A stretch of DNA of 64,000 nt, taken from contig JAWLEB010000015.1 of NCBI GenBank assembly GCA_041686375.1, forward strand, positions 3,313 to 67,312, in the 5' to 3' direction. Below the pieces are notes generated by a model. The model ran no database searches. It was not told the DNA's origin and was given only the letters and a program-made list of their open reading frames with translations. Below, in pieces: positions 1 through 8,128 of the stretch. Origin of the DNA: JAGXLC01 sp041686375. GTDB lineage: Bacteria; Bacteroidota; Bacteroidia; Bacteroidales; UBA12077. A program made the translations under genes and the position numbers. Each line of letters begins with the position of its first letter. The first letter of the stretch is position 1.

Positions 1-567
1 GCACGCCCCCTAATCAGAGCTGCGTTTGACACCAAAAATGAGACAATGATAAAAGAGGAAAATGATCCAATATTTGAGATAGATGATAAATTTATCATTG
101 GATTTGTAACGGATGTAAGGGAAGAAGGATATGCAAAGTTTGAAAGAGTAAAAGATGAAATTGAATTAAAAGTCATAGAACAGAAAAAAGCTGAAAAACT
201 TACAGAGGAAATAAACTCAAACATAGAAGGAGTGTCTTCTTTAGAGAATTATGCACAAGATGCATCCCTTCGTGTACAGCAGGCATCTAACATCAATTAT
301 GACTCATATCAAATCCCTGGTGCAGGTTCAGAACCTAAGGTTATTGCTGCCTCAGTAGCAATAAAACCTAATGTCATCTCATTGCCTATCCAAGGGAATA
401 GCGGTGTTTTTGTTATTGAAGTGACCAATACGGAAGAAACTATGCAATCTTCTGAAAGATTACGACAACGAGAGTTACAGAATATGCAGGAAATCGCTAC
501 CCGTGAAGCCTACGAAGTGTTAGAAGAAGCTGCTGACATAAAAGACAACAGGTACAGATTTTACTAA
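1..567 (+). CDS. PpiD/SurA-like peptidyl-prolyl isomerase, C-terminal part (5' truncated by window edge)
   Basis: The reading frame is open from the first base and the first in-frame ATG (46) is internal, so the gene begins outside the window. The visible part of about 188 residues looks like the C-terminal region of the Bacteroidota PpiD-like periplasmic foldases: a FIIGFVTDV strand near the start, a charged helical linker, a second partial repeat (GVFVIEVTN), and a closing helix ending in KDNRYRFY, close to the end typical of this family. By family knowledge such proteins are anchored in the inner membrane by an N-terminal segment and help fold outer-membrane proteins. The catalytic PpiC domain lies mostly outside the window, so activity cannot be judged. 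A strong terminator follows. Confidence 0.75.
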   Translation, partial: ARPLIRAAFDTKNETMIKEENDPIFEIDDKFIIGFVTDVREEGYAKFERVKDEIELKVIEQKKAEKLTEEINSNIEGVSSLENYAQDASLRVQQASNINYDSYQIPGAGSEPKVIAASVAIKPNVISLPIQGNSGVFVIEVTNTEETMQSSERLRQRELQNMQEIATREAYEVLEEAADIKDNRYRFY

Positions 568-595
568 ATAGACATTGTGAATAATGAAGTATCAG

Positions 596-631
596 AAAAA
601 GGGATTTGCTCTGAAAACAGATCCCTTTTTT
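596..631 (+). terminator. Rho-independent terminator after the PpiD-like gene
   Basis: AAAAAGGGAT (596-605) pairs with ATCCCTTTTT (621-630) around a 15-nt loop, with T residues at the 3' side. It lies between the stop at 567 and wtpA at 662. Confidence 0.8.
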
Positions 632-661
632 ATATGTTGAAACAGCACATATAAAAAAAGT

Positions 662-1639
662 ATGAAAAAACATATTATCCTCTTCCTGGCTGGAATATCA
701 GTATTGTTCATGGCAAACTGTACACCCGAAAAACAACAATCAAACTCAGAAATTTCAGGAGAGCTGGTCATTTTTCATGCAGGAAGTCTCTCAGGACCTC
801 TGCATGAAATAGCAGATTCTTTCAATGTTCATTATCCGGACGTTAATATTAAATTAGAAGCTTCAGGCAGCGTTGATGCAGCTCGTAAGATAACAGACTT
901 AGACAGAGAGGCAGATATAATGGCTTCGGCTGATTACAAGGTTATTGAAGAATTGCTTATCCCGGAATTCACCTCCTGGCTTATCAAATTTGCATCAAAT
1001 GAATTAGCCCTTGTTTTTAATGAAAAATCCAGATATGCATCAAAAATCAACCAAGATAACTGGCCTGAAATACTTCTTCGTAAAGATGTCAGCTATGGGA
1101 GGTCTGATCCTAATTCCGATCCCTGTGGTTACAGAAGCGTAATCGCCATAAAACTGGCAAAAAAATATTACAAAAAAAATCAATTTGCTGAAAAACTGCT
1201 CAATAAAAACAAAAACTTCATTCGTCCAAAAGAAACCGATTTATTAGCACTTCTGGAGACCAATGCTTTGGACTACATTTTTCTTTATCGCTCGGTAGCT
1301 GAGCAACATGAGCTAAAATACCTATCTCTTCCGGATTCAATTAATCTGGGGAGTCCTCAACTTAAAAAATATTATAGCACTATCAGCACTGAAATTTCCG
1401 GAAAAACACCAAATGAGAAAATTACAATAAAAGGTGAACCTATGGTTTATGGAATCACGCAACTGAACGATGCACCGAACCCTTCTGTAGCAAAAGTCTT
1501 TATGCATTTTGTTTTATCACAGGACAAAGGCCTGAAAATCATGGAAAATAATGGGCAGTCTTCTGTGGTACCGGCCAAACAGACTAAATACGAAAGTATC
1601 CCTAAAGATTTTAAACAATATGTCCGACCAGAAAATTAA
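662..1639 (+). CDS. wtpA: Tungstate/molybdate ABC transporter substrate-binding lipoprotein (WtpA-type)
   Basis: A 325-residue extracytoplasmic binding protein that would deliver tungstate (or molybdate) to the WtpB-WtpC transporter. The N-terminus is a lipoprotein signal with Cys20 in the lipobox (FMANC). The mature protein opens with the oxyanion-binding strand and motif HAGSLSGPL (about residues 37-45), followed by EASGSVDAARK and the ADIMASADYKVI segment, which are the hallmarks of the WtpA/ModA type. RSDPNSDPCGYRS (about 156-168) is the usual second ligand-loop region. It stands alone on the + strand, while its presumed permease and ATPase are about 8 kb away on the - strand. The adjacent AOR, a tungsten enzyme family, makes tungstate the likelier substrate; this is inference. 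Confidence 0.82.
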   Translation: MKKHIILFLAGISVLFMANCTPEKQQSNSEISGELVIFHAGSLSGPLHEIADSFNVHYPDVNIKLEASGSVDAARKITDLDREADIMASADYKVIEELLIPEFTSWLIKFASNELALVFNEKSRYASKINQDNWPEILLRKDVSYGRSDPNSDPCGYRSVIAIKLAKKYYKKNQFAEKLLNKNKNFIRPKETDLLALLETNALDYIFLYRSVAEQHELKYLSLPDSINLGSPQLKKYYSTISTEISGKTPNEKITIKGEPMVYGITQLNDAPNPSVAKVFMHFVLSQDKGLKIMENNGQSSVVPAKQTKYESIPKDFKQYVRPEN

Positions 1640-1725
1640 TATCTTATGTAAGATATACAACCATAACCTGTAAATTATTCAAGCTTAAGAACACTATAAA
1701 TTAATAGTTGAAAACAACCTCGATC

Positions 1726-1744
1726 ATTTAGAATAATTCTAAAT
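1726..1744. promoter_or_regulatory. 19-bp perfect palindrome, possible operator
   Basis: ATTTAGAAT, one central A, then ATTCTAAAT. It lies in the 178-bp AT-rich gap between wtpA and the membrane-protein/ferredoxin/AOR genes, about 75 nt before the next start. A dimeric regulator could bind here, but AT-rich DNA gives chance palindromes and no regulator gene is adjacent. Confidence 0.25.
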
Positions 1745-1817
1745 ATTCAAACCTTCATATCTTTAATATACACGACTATAAATTCAAGGAAAAATTTTTA
1801 TATATTACTACCTGTAA

Positions 1818-2192
1818 ATGCGTAAATTAATCATAAACCTTTTGCCTATGAAAGCTGTTAAACAATTACAACCTCTATCAATCTGGCTCATGCGGTTAGC
1901 TGCGGCGCTGTTTATTCTTCTGGCTTATTTCGATACATTTGCCGCTTTAAAACTGTCAAGTATTACATTTTACATTTCCACTGTTTTTATGATTTTTGGA
2001 ATCCTGCTATTCATAGGAGGATTTTTAAAAAACAGCACTCTAACAGTAATCTCCTCGGCTGTTCTTATTCTGGCAACAGGATATCATGCCTTCTTAAATC
2101 TGCAATCTGCATTTGACTACAACTTTGGAGTTTATGTGATTCTTGGCTCTCTGTTCGTTTATTTTTTAGCACACGGAAATTCTGGAAAATAA
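1818..2192 (+). CDS. Small four-helix membrane protein upstream of the AOR electron-transfer gene
   Basis: A 124-residue protein with about four hydrophobic segments (roughly residues 22-42, 48-70, 74-92 and 100-118) and a basic N-terminus. The start is uncertain: ATG at 1818 or ATG at 1848 (MKAVKQL). No family is recognised. It lies 11 nt before the Tat ferredoxin gene and is probably in one transcript with it and the AOR gene. Inference: it may be a membrane anchor or quinone-side partner for the ferredoxin, but no haem-binding histidine pattern is clear. Confidence 0.6.
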   Translation: MRKLIINLLPMKAVKQLQPLSIWLMRLAAALFILLAYFDTFAALKLSSITFYISTVFMIFGILLFIGGFLKNSTLTVISSAVLILATGYHAFLNLQSAFDYNFGVYVILGSLFVYFLAHGNSGK

Positions 2193-2203
2193 AAAAATAA
2201 GAT

Positions 2204-2899
2204 ATGGAAGAAAAGAAACCAAACGTATACACCAGAAGGCATTTTCTTCAGAACATTATCTATGGAGGTGCCGGCGTAGTAATTTTGGGCTCTTTCGGAT
2301 TCAGAATAATCAAAGATGACAAGGAGCAAGTTATTAAAGCAATATGGGTAGACTTTGACAAATGCACAGGTTGCCGTACCTGTGAGGCTGTATGCTCAGC
2401 ATCCAATCATAGAGATGAGATAAACGGGAAAAAGGTAAGCGGATTAGGCAACCCTTTTTTATCCAACATTAAAGTTCACCATTTCAACCCCGATGTTGAC
2501 ATCCCTGTTACATGCGCTATTTGTCCTGATACACCATGCATAAAAGCCTGTCCTGTATCCCCTGATCTGGAAACTGGCCGAAAAGCATTATACAGGGATA
2601 AAGAACTTCACACAATCAAAAATGATAAAGATAGATGCCTGGGATGCTCAGAATGTGCAAAAGCCTGCAAAAACTACCGGGCAGGAGTGATATACCCCAA
2701 TGAGAAGACGGGCAAACCTGAAAGAATTTGCACACTTTGCTATGGGAATCCCCAATGTGTAAAATATTGCCCTTATGATGCGCTCGAGTATAAAGAGATG
2801 CCATTAGACAGGGACTTAAAAAATCTTGCACCGGAAAAAATAGCACAAAGATTAATTAAAAAGTATTACAACATTGAAATTACGGAGGCTGAACTATGA
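2204..2899 (+). CDS. Tat-signal ferredoxin-like protein with four 4Fe-4S motifs
   Basis: A 231-residue electron-transfer protein. The N-terminus has a twin-arginine pattern (TRRHFLQ, residues 10-16) followed by a hydrophobic stretch. Four cysteine clusters follow: CTGCRTCEAVC, CAICPDTPCIKAC, CLGCSECAKAC and CTLCYGNPQCVKYC, 16 Cys in all. This is the layout of HycB/DmsB-type polyferredoxins. The gene overlaps the AOR gene by four bases (ATGA), implying coupled translation and physical partnership. By analogy with the ydh genes of E. coli, such proteins accept electrons from an AOR-type subunit. The Tat signal is odd because the AOR has none; either the pair is exported together or the signal acts as an uncleaved anchor. 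Confidence 0.85.
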   Translation: MEEKKPNVYTRRHFLQNIIYGGAGVVILGSFGFRIIKDDKEQVIKAIWVDFDKCTGCRTCEAVCSASNHRDEINGKKVSGLGNPFLSNIKVHHFNPDVDIPVTCAICPDTPCIKACPVSPDLETGRKALYRDKELHTIKNDKDRCLGCSECAKACKNYRAGVIYPNEKTGKPERICTLCYGNPQCVKYCPYDALEYKEMPLDRDLKNLAPEKIAQRLIKKYYNIEITEAEL

Positions 2900-4707
2900 A
2901 AATCAATGGATATTACGGAAAATTACTTGAAGTCAACCTCACGAGCGGCGAAATACAAAAAACACAAATAGCCGAAGACGATTTGAAAAAATACATCGGG
3001 GGAAGAGGATTAGGGACGAAAATATTATGGGATAGACTGCCGGGACCAGGTATTGATTCTCTATCCCCTGAAAACCCTATTTTGTATATGCCCGGTCCAT
3101 TTTCCGGTTTTCCCATCCCCTCTGCATCCAGAACCTGCATAGTAACTAAATCTCCAAGAACCTCACCTAATAATCCAAAATATCAGCACGCATCTTCTGT
3201 TAGCTATTCAAATATAGGAGGTTTCTGGGGGCCTGAATTAAGATTTGCAGGATATGATGGTCTTCTGGTCACAGGGAAAGCAGAAAAACCGGTTTACATA
3301 AAGATTGAAGACGATAAAGTTGAAATCAAAGATGCTACAAAGTATTGGGGCATGGGCACGGAGGATTTCGATGTGAAAATATATGATGAACTGAAAGACC
3401 GAAAATTTGAAACTTGCTACATTGGCCCTGCAGGAGAAAAGCAGATTCCTATGGCCTCAATCTTACATACTGCAGCCAGAGCAGCCGGAAGAGGAGGCAC
3501 CGGATGCGTGATGGGTTCTAAAAACCTTAAAGCAATTGCAGTCAAAGGAACACAACAACCTGGAGTAGCAAATCAAAAAAAATACCTTGAGTTGCTGGAA
3601 AAGATTCGTGGGTCATTTATGGAAAAAAATGAAAGCCTTAAATTCTGGCGCTATGGCGGAACAGCAAATGCTTTAACCAGCTCAAGTGAGGCTGGAACCC
3701 AAGCTGTCAAAAATTACAGCGAAGGATCGTTCAAAGAAATAGAAGCAATTGGAACAGAAGTCAACAGAGAAAAAGTGTGGAAAAGAGATTTCGCATGCTA
3801 TGCCTGTCACCTTTCATGCAAAAAAAGCGGAATAGCAAAAGGCAGCTATGCGGTCATGGTACATGACGGACCGGAATATGAAACCGGTACGATGTTGGGG
3901 GCAAATCTCGCCATTTCAGATTTGGCAGGGTTGCATAAGTTAATCGTAGTAGCTGACGATTACGGGATAGATATTATTTCATTAGGAAATACATTAGGTT
4001 TCCTCATGGAAGCTTATGAGAAAAAATATATAGACAAAGATTTTCTCGATGGAATTGATTTAAAATGGGGTGATGTAGAGGCGTCTCTTAAGATGATCCA
4101 CAAAATATGCAAGAGAGAAGGAATAGGAGATATGGCATGTAAAGGGGTGAAGTATCTGGCAGATAAGGTAGGCAAAGAAAGTTCTAATTTTGCTATACAC
4201 GTCAAAGGACATGAACTTGCAGCATGGAATGTTCCAGTGGATAATGAATGGTGGTCAGTCTGCTATGCCACAAGCAACCGGGGTGCATGCCACCTCAACG
4301 GAGGAACTCCAGAAGCTCAAGATGAACGAGCGCTGGAGGATTCACTTGGTGCATGCAGTTTTGCCGGAAACTGGTACGAAGACGAAGTTGCTTATGAAAA
4401 ATTTCTGTCTGCCATAACAGGAATAGACTGGGACAAAGAGGAATTTCGTAAGGCCGGAACACGAATCTTCACACTGGAAAAAATGTTCAACTACAGGGAA
4501 GGATTCAGACGGGAAGATGACTCAATTCCTGAAAAGTTTTACCGCAATGAATTCTCCTACGGAGACCATAAGGGTGCAATAGTAGAAAGGAATGATTTTG
4601 CCCGGTATATGGATAAATACTACAACGAGAGAAACTGGGACAAAGAAACATCCCGACCGAAAGATGAAGTATTAAGTGAACTGGACCTGGAATTTACAAC
4701 AGGATAA
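2896..4707 (+). CDS. Aldehyde ferredoxin oxidoreductase family protein (tungsten enzyme)
   Basis: A 603-residue full-length AOR. Family enzymes oxidise aldehydes to acids (or the reverse) with a tungsten bis-molybdopterin cofactor and one 4Fe-4S cluster. Visible marks are GGRGLGTKILWD near the N-terminus, AGRGGTGCVMGSKNLKAI (about residues 197-214), the cluster ligands CYACHLSC (Cys301, 304, 308) and a distal Cys487 in LGACSF. No signal peptide is present. It overlaps the Tat ferredoxin gene by four bases. Next to wtpA and Moco genes, tungsten is the likely metal. The substrate cannot be told from sequence; the family also includes benzoyl-CoA reductase and YdhV-like members. Confidence 0.9.
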   Translation: MKINGYYGKLLEVNLTSGEIQKTQIAEDDLKKYIGGRGLGTKILWDRLPGPGIDSLSPENPILYMPGPFSGFPIPSASRTCIVTKSPRTSPNNPKYQHASSVSYSNIGGFWGPELRFAGYDGLLVTGKAEKPVYIKIEDDKVEIKDATKYWGMGTEDFDVKIYDELKDRKFETCYIGPAGEKQIPMASILHTAARAAGRGGTGCVMGSKNLKAIAVKGTQQPGVANQKKYLELLEKIRGSFMEKNESLKFWRYGGTANALTSSSEAGTQAVKNYSEGSFKEIEAIGTEVNREKVWKRDFACYACHLSCKKSGIAKGSYAVMVHDGPEYETGTMLGANLAISDLAGLHKLIVVADDYGIDIISLGNTLGFLMEAYEKKYIDKDFLDGIDLKWGDVEASLKMIHKICKREGIGDMACKGVKYLADKVGKESSNFAIHVKGHELAAWNVPVDNEWWSVCYATSNRGACHLNGGTPEAQDERALEDSLGACSFAGNWYEDEVAYEKFLSAITGIDWDKEEFRKAGTRIFTLEKMFNYREGFRREDDSIPEKFYRNEFSYGDHKGAIVERNDFARYMDKYYNERNWDKETSRPKDEVLSELDLEFTTG

Positions 4708-4711
4708 AAAT

Positions 4712-4747
4712 TTATGGGGTGCCTTTGAGAAAGATGGCATCCCATAA
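4712..4747. terminator. Bidirectional terminator hairpin between convergent arms of the island
   Basis: TTATGGGGTGCC (4712-4723) pairs with GGCATCCCATAA (4736-4747), 12 pairs with one G-U, loop of 12 nt. It sits between the AOR stop (4707) and the - strand MOSC-MogA stop (4751). Confidence 0.7.
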
Positions 4748-4750
4748 AAC

Positions 4751-5698
4751 TTATCCATGCACATCCAGATCATGGATCATATACAAACTATGGTGTAAGG
4801 TAGGGAGAATGACTTCAAGATATTCTTGCACTGCATTTTTGCTTCCGGGTAATGCATAAATTAAGGTGCTGCCTTTAACCCCTGCAACGGAACGACTTAA
4901 AAGCGCATTGGGATTATTATCCCCATATTTAACCCTAATCATCTCCATGATCCCGGGAAGTTCCTTGTCTATATACTTTGATAAAGTTTCCGGGGTGATA
5001 TCCCGGCTGCCTATACCTGTTCCTCCGGTAGTAATTAAAATATCAAACGCCCTTTCTTCTATTGCATCTTCAACTATATTCAATAATTTTTCAGGTTCGT
5101 CAGGAATTATTTTTCGTACTATATGGTATTTACGGTGTGTTTCAGCAAAAAATTCATTTAGTTTCTGCTCAATAATTTTTCCGCTTTTATCCTCATAATT
5201 CCCCTTATAAGCCCTGTCGCTTAAAGTAACAACCAATGCTTTAAAGACTTTTGGAATATAGGTCATCCTGTCTCCAGGCAAAATATTGCCGGTTTGAATA
5301 ACCCTGCAGAAGATTCCTTCCTCAGGCATGGCACATTTTCCTACTTCACGGAAAATGGCACAGCTATCGCCATGGCATTTTTTCCCAATCTGGGTAACCT
5401 CAAGCTTTACCTTATCGCCGGCAAAACGATCCAGTATTCCTACATTTGAAAGATCAATGCCATCCAGCGTCAAATTTTCAGCAAATTCACCGTAATTCAT
5501 TTTTCTGCCGGCAACTTTCTCAAACCTTGTAAGGCTTTCCACTGACATCAGGCTAATTTGCCTGTTCCATCGTCCACTGTGGGCATCGCCTTTAATTCCT
5601 TCATTTGTCAATTCTGCTTTTGGGACTGGCTTCTTAATCGTACCCTTTTTCTCTGAAATATTTATTGAAGTGATTTCAACTGAATTTTTTTCTTGCAT
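4751..5698 (-). CDS. MOSC domain-MogA/MoaB fusion protein (Mo/W cofactor)
   Basis: A 315-residue two-domain protein. Residues about 1-150 form a MOSC domain (GIKGDAHSG and RQISLMS near the start, the conserved cysteine in IGKKCHGDSC), a beta-fold used in sulfur carriage or metal-sulfur insertion. Residues about 152-315 form a MogA/MoaB molybdopterin adenylyltransferase domain, with TLSDRAYKG, the pocket TTGGTGIGSRDITPE, and SRSVAGVKGSTLIYALPGS. The second domain would adenylate molybdopterin before metal insertion by MoeA. It ends the - strand operon, five bases after moaC. The combination puts the adenylyl-transfer step and a MOSC domain in one chain. Confidence 0.88.
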   Translation of the reverse strand: MQEKNSVEITSINISEKKGTIKKPVPKAELTNEGIKGDAHSGRWNRQISLMSVESLTRFEKVAGRKMNYGEFAENLTLDGIDLSNVGILDRFAGDKVKLEVTQIGKKCHGDSCAIFREVGKCAMPEEGIFCRVIQTGNILPGDRMTYIPKVFKALVVTLSDRAYKGNYEDKSGKIIEQKLNEFFAETHRKYHIVRKIIPDEPEKLLNIVEDAIEERAFDILITTGGTGIGSRDITPETLSKYIDKELPGIMEMIRVKYGDNNPNALLSRSVAGVKGSTLIYALPGSKNAVQEYLEVILPTLHHSLYMIHDLDVHG

Positions 5699-5703
5699 CT
5701 TTT

Positions 5704-6156
5704 CTAAATTTCTTCCTTGTTTTTTTCAATTAGCTTAACATCGCTAATTATCATACTCTTATCCACGGCCTTACACATATCATAAACGGTTAATAAAGCA
5801 ACATTCACAGCCGTAAGGGCTTCCATCTCCACCCCTGTTTTCCCGGTATATTCAGCACTGCTTTCAATCTTCACTCCCTCCTCAGTCAATTGGGCTGTAA
5901 CTCTTATATGATTCAACTGAAGTGGATGACAAAGGGGAATCAGGTCGCTTGTTTTTTTGGCAGCCTGCACACCTGCAATTTCTGCAACCGTCAGCACCGA
6001 TCCTTTGCTAAGTTCATCTTTTCTTATCTTTTCAACAGTAGCCGGCTGCAGATATATTAATCCCTCTGCCCTAGCTGTGCGCCGCAGATTTCTTTTACCA
6101 CCTACATTTACCATACGGGCTTTACCCTGATCATCGGTATGAGAAAAATTTTCCAT
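5704..6156 (-). CDS. moaC: Cyclic pyranopterin monophosphate synthase
   Basis: 150 residues, the usual MoaC length. MoaC converts the MoaA product 3',8-cyclo-GTP to cyclic pyranopterin monophosphate in the cytoplasm. Diagnostic segments are HTDDQGKARMVNV at the start, KTSDLIPLCHPLQL in the middle and TGVEMEALTAVNVALLTVYDMCKA near the C-terminus. It lies between moaA (14 bp away) and the MOSC-MogA gene (5 bp away) in one operon. Confidence 0.95.
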   Translation of the reverse strand: MENFSHTDDQGKARMVNVGGKRNLRRTARAEGLIYLQPATVEKIRKDELSKGSVLTVAEIAGVQAAKKTSDLIPLCHPLQLNHIRVTAQLTEEGVKIESSAEYTGKTGVEMEALTAVNVALLTVYDMCKAVDKSMIISDVKLIEKNKEEI

Positions 6157-6170
6157 AATGAATTAGTTTA

Positions 6171-6971
6171 TTATCCACCTATGCGGTAAAAGCTACAAGA
6201 CGAACTTATGGTGCCGGCTTTAGGCTTATCTTCCAGCGCCATGAAAAATGCTTTTTCAATTCCTAACTCTCTGATATTATAAGCAATATCACTAAACAAG
6301 CATGGCTTTATAAGTCCGTTAGCTGTGAGTCTCAACCTGTTGCATCTTTTGCAATCGCCACCCCGGCCCCCTTCCACAACTGAAAATGTCCCTTTTTTAA
6401 GATCCATTTCCTGAATAAAGCGAAGCTGGAATCCATTCTTGTCGCAAAACGCTTGCAGATCAGTCTTATCTTTTGTTGTGGTTAGAGAATGGACAACCAT
6501 ATTCACCTTTATAGGAGTCAGTCCAGCTTGCCTGGCCACATGAAGTCCCTCAACAACCCTGTTTACATCTCCTCCCCTGGTTATATTTTTATACTTCTCA
6601 GGGTCAAGTGTATCCAGACTGACATTCACCCTGTCGAGTCCGGCATTTGCTGCCTCAAAAGCATATTCCCCCAGCAAAATTCCATTGGAAGTGACTGATA
6701 GATCTTTGACGCCCTCTATTTGGGAAATCATTTTAATAAGACGGGTTATATTCCTTCTGACAAGTGGTTCACCTCCAGTCAGACGAATCTTATCAATTCC
6801 TTTTGAAACCCCATATTTTATGATCTCTACAATTTCTTCATAAGATAAGATATCATCATGTCGTATTAAGTCTATTCCATCCTCAGGCATACAATAAACA
6901 CAACGCAAATTGCATTTATCGGTAACAGAAATTCTGAGATAATTAATATGTCTGTTATATCTGTCGTACAT
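6171..6971 (-). CDS. moaA: Compact GTP 3',8-cyclase
   Basis: A 266-residue radical SAM enzyme for the first Moco step. The SAM cluster motif is CNLRCVYC, followed by the GGEP motif (TGGEPLVRR). The second cluster is CKRCNRLRLTANGLIKPC (C-x2-C-x13-C) with the two GTP-contacting arginines, and the chain ends in the needed GG. Ordinary MoaA is about 325-340 residues; here the stretch between RFIQEM and the second cluster is only about 20 residues, some 50 shorter than in E. coli MoaA. All known catalytic elements remain, so it is probably active. The start overlaps the moeA end by 17 bp, suggesting coupled translation. Confidence 0.9.
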   Translation of the reverse strand: MYDRYNRHINYLRISVTDKCNLRCVYCMPEDGIDLIRHDDILSYEEIVEIIKYGVSKGIDKIRLTGGEPLVRRNITRLIKMISQIEGVKDLSVTSNGILLGEYAFEAANAGLDRVNVSLDTLDPEKYKNITRGGDVNRVVEGLHVARQAGLTPIKVNMVVHSLTTTKDKTDLQAFCDKNGFQLRFIQEMDLKKGTFSVVEGGRGGDCKRCNRLRLTANGLIKPCLFSDIAYNIRELGIEKAFFMALEDKPKAGTISSSCSFYRIGG

Positions 6972-8127
6972 CTACCAAGTCTCCCTTTTCTATTTTTTCC
7001 CGTTGTCCTGGAATACAAATAAAACCCTCAGCCTTATTTAACGCATAAAAATGTCCCGAGCCATGATATGGCAGAGAATAAACTTTAGCATTTTCAATAT
7101 AAACAGGTTTCCAGCTATCTCGCTCTTCCTTTTTCGATTTAATATATTCCCCGGCAGGTAGACTTATTTGCGAAGTTTTGTATCTACCGCCCATCATTTT
7201 TATAACCATTGGCTTAATTAAAAGTTCAAATTGGAGGAAGGTTGAAACAGGATTGCCTGGTAAACCAATCACCAAATGGTCTTTATACTTTCCGAAAATA
7301 GTTGGCTTACCTGGTTTCATCGCGATATTATGAAATAAAATCTCTACCCCTGCTTTTTCCATCATTCCAGGCACATAGTCATAATCGCCCATTGAAACTC
7401 CACCTGTCAGTACAGTTAAATCATAGTGATTAACCGAACGTTTGATAACTTCCAGCAAATTATGTTCTTCATCGCTGATGATGCCCTGATAAGAGGGTCT
7501 AATACCCATACTGTTAAACTGGGCTGTAAGCTGAGAAGCATTGGTGTTTCTGAGTTTTCCGAGTCGAGGTTTTGCATCAGGTTCAACCAGTTCATCACCC
7601 GTAGTAATAAGGCTAACTGAAGGCATATCATAAACTTCAGGGGTAACTGTTCCAACTGATGCTAAAATTGGGATATGTTGAGGCTTCAGAAATGTACCAG
7701 CTGATACAATTTGATCCCCTTGTGTGAAATCTTCTGCTTTCGTCACTATATTTGACTTTTTGCCTTTCTTAAGTACCTGAACCAGCCCTTCTTCCGTAAC
7801 GCTGGTATTTTCAACCATAACCACCCAATTGGCACCCTCGGGTACCTGTGCACCGGTCATAATTTTCGAACAATAACCCTCATCAATGGGATATCCCGGA
7901 TTGGACCCGGCGGAAATGGTTTCTCTAACTTTTAGCCGTATTCCTTCATCCGGATTTTTACAGGCAAAACCATCAACAGCAGATTTATTAAAAGCCGGCA
8001 TGTCAACATCGGCGACAATATCTTCAGCCAAAACACGATGGTATGCATCAGTCAAAGGCACGCTAACCTTATCAAGCAGCTGAGTATTTTTTAGAATTAT
8101 GTTCAATGCTTCCTGAAAAGATATCAT
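6955..8127 (-). CDS. moeA: Molybdopterin molybdenumtransferase (tungsten/molybdenum insertase)
   Basis: 390 residues, full length. MoeA hydrolyses adenylated molybdopterin and inserts the metal oxyanion. It shows the N-terminal signature PAFNKSAVDGFA, the TTGDELV motif, the MPT-binding GGVSMGDYDYV and the conserved GLPGNPVST loop, then a C-terminal domain IV. It lies one base after the MobB-like gene and overlaps moaA. Only one MoeA is visible, so specialised paralogues for tungsten and molybdenum, if any, would be elsewhere. Confidence 0.95.
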   Translation of the reverse strand: MISFQEALNIILKNTQLLDKVSVPLTDAYHRVLAEDIVADVDMPAFNKSAVDGFACKNPDEGIRLKVRETISAGSNPGYPIDEGYCSKIMTGAQVPEGANWVVMVENTSVTEEGLVQVLKKGKKSNIVTKAEDFTQGDQIVSAGTFLKPQHIPILASVGTVTPEVYDMPSVSLITTGDELVEPDAKPRLGKLRNTNASQLTAQFNSMGIRPSYQGIISDEEHNLLEVIKRSVNHYDLTVLTGGVSMGDYDYVPGMMEKAGVEILFHNIAMKPGKPTIFGKYKDHLVIGLPGNPVSTFLQFELLIKPMVIKMMGGRYKTSQISLPAGEYIKSKKEERDSWKPVYIENAKVYSLPYHGSGHFYALNKAEGFICIPGQREKIEKGDLVDVRQI

Positions 8128-8128
8128 C

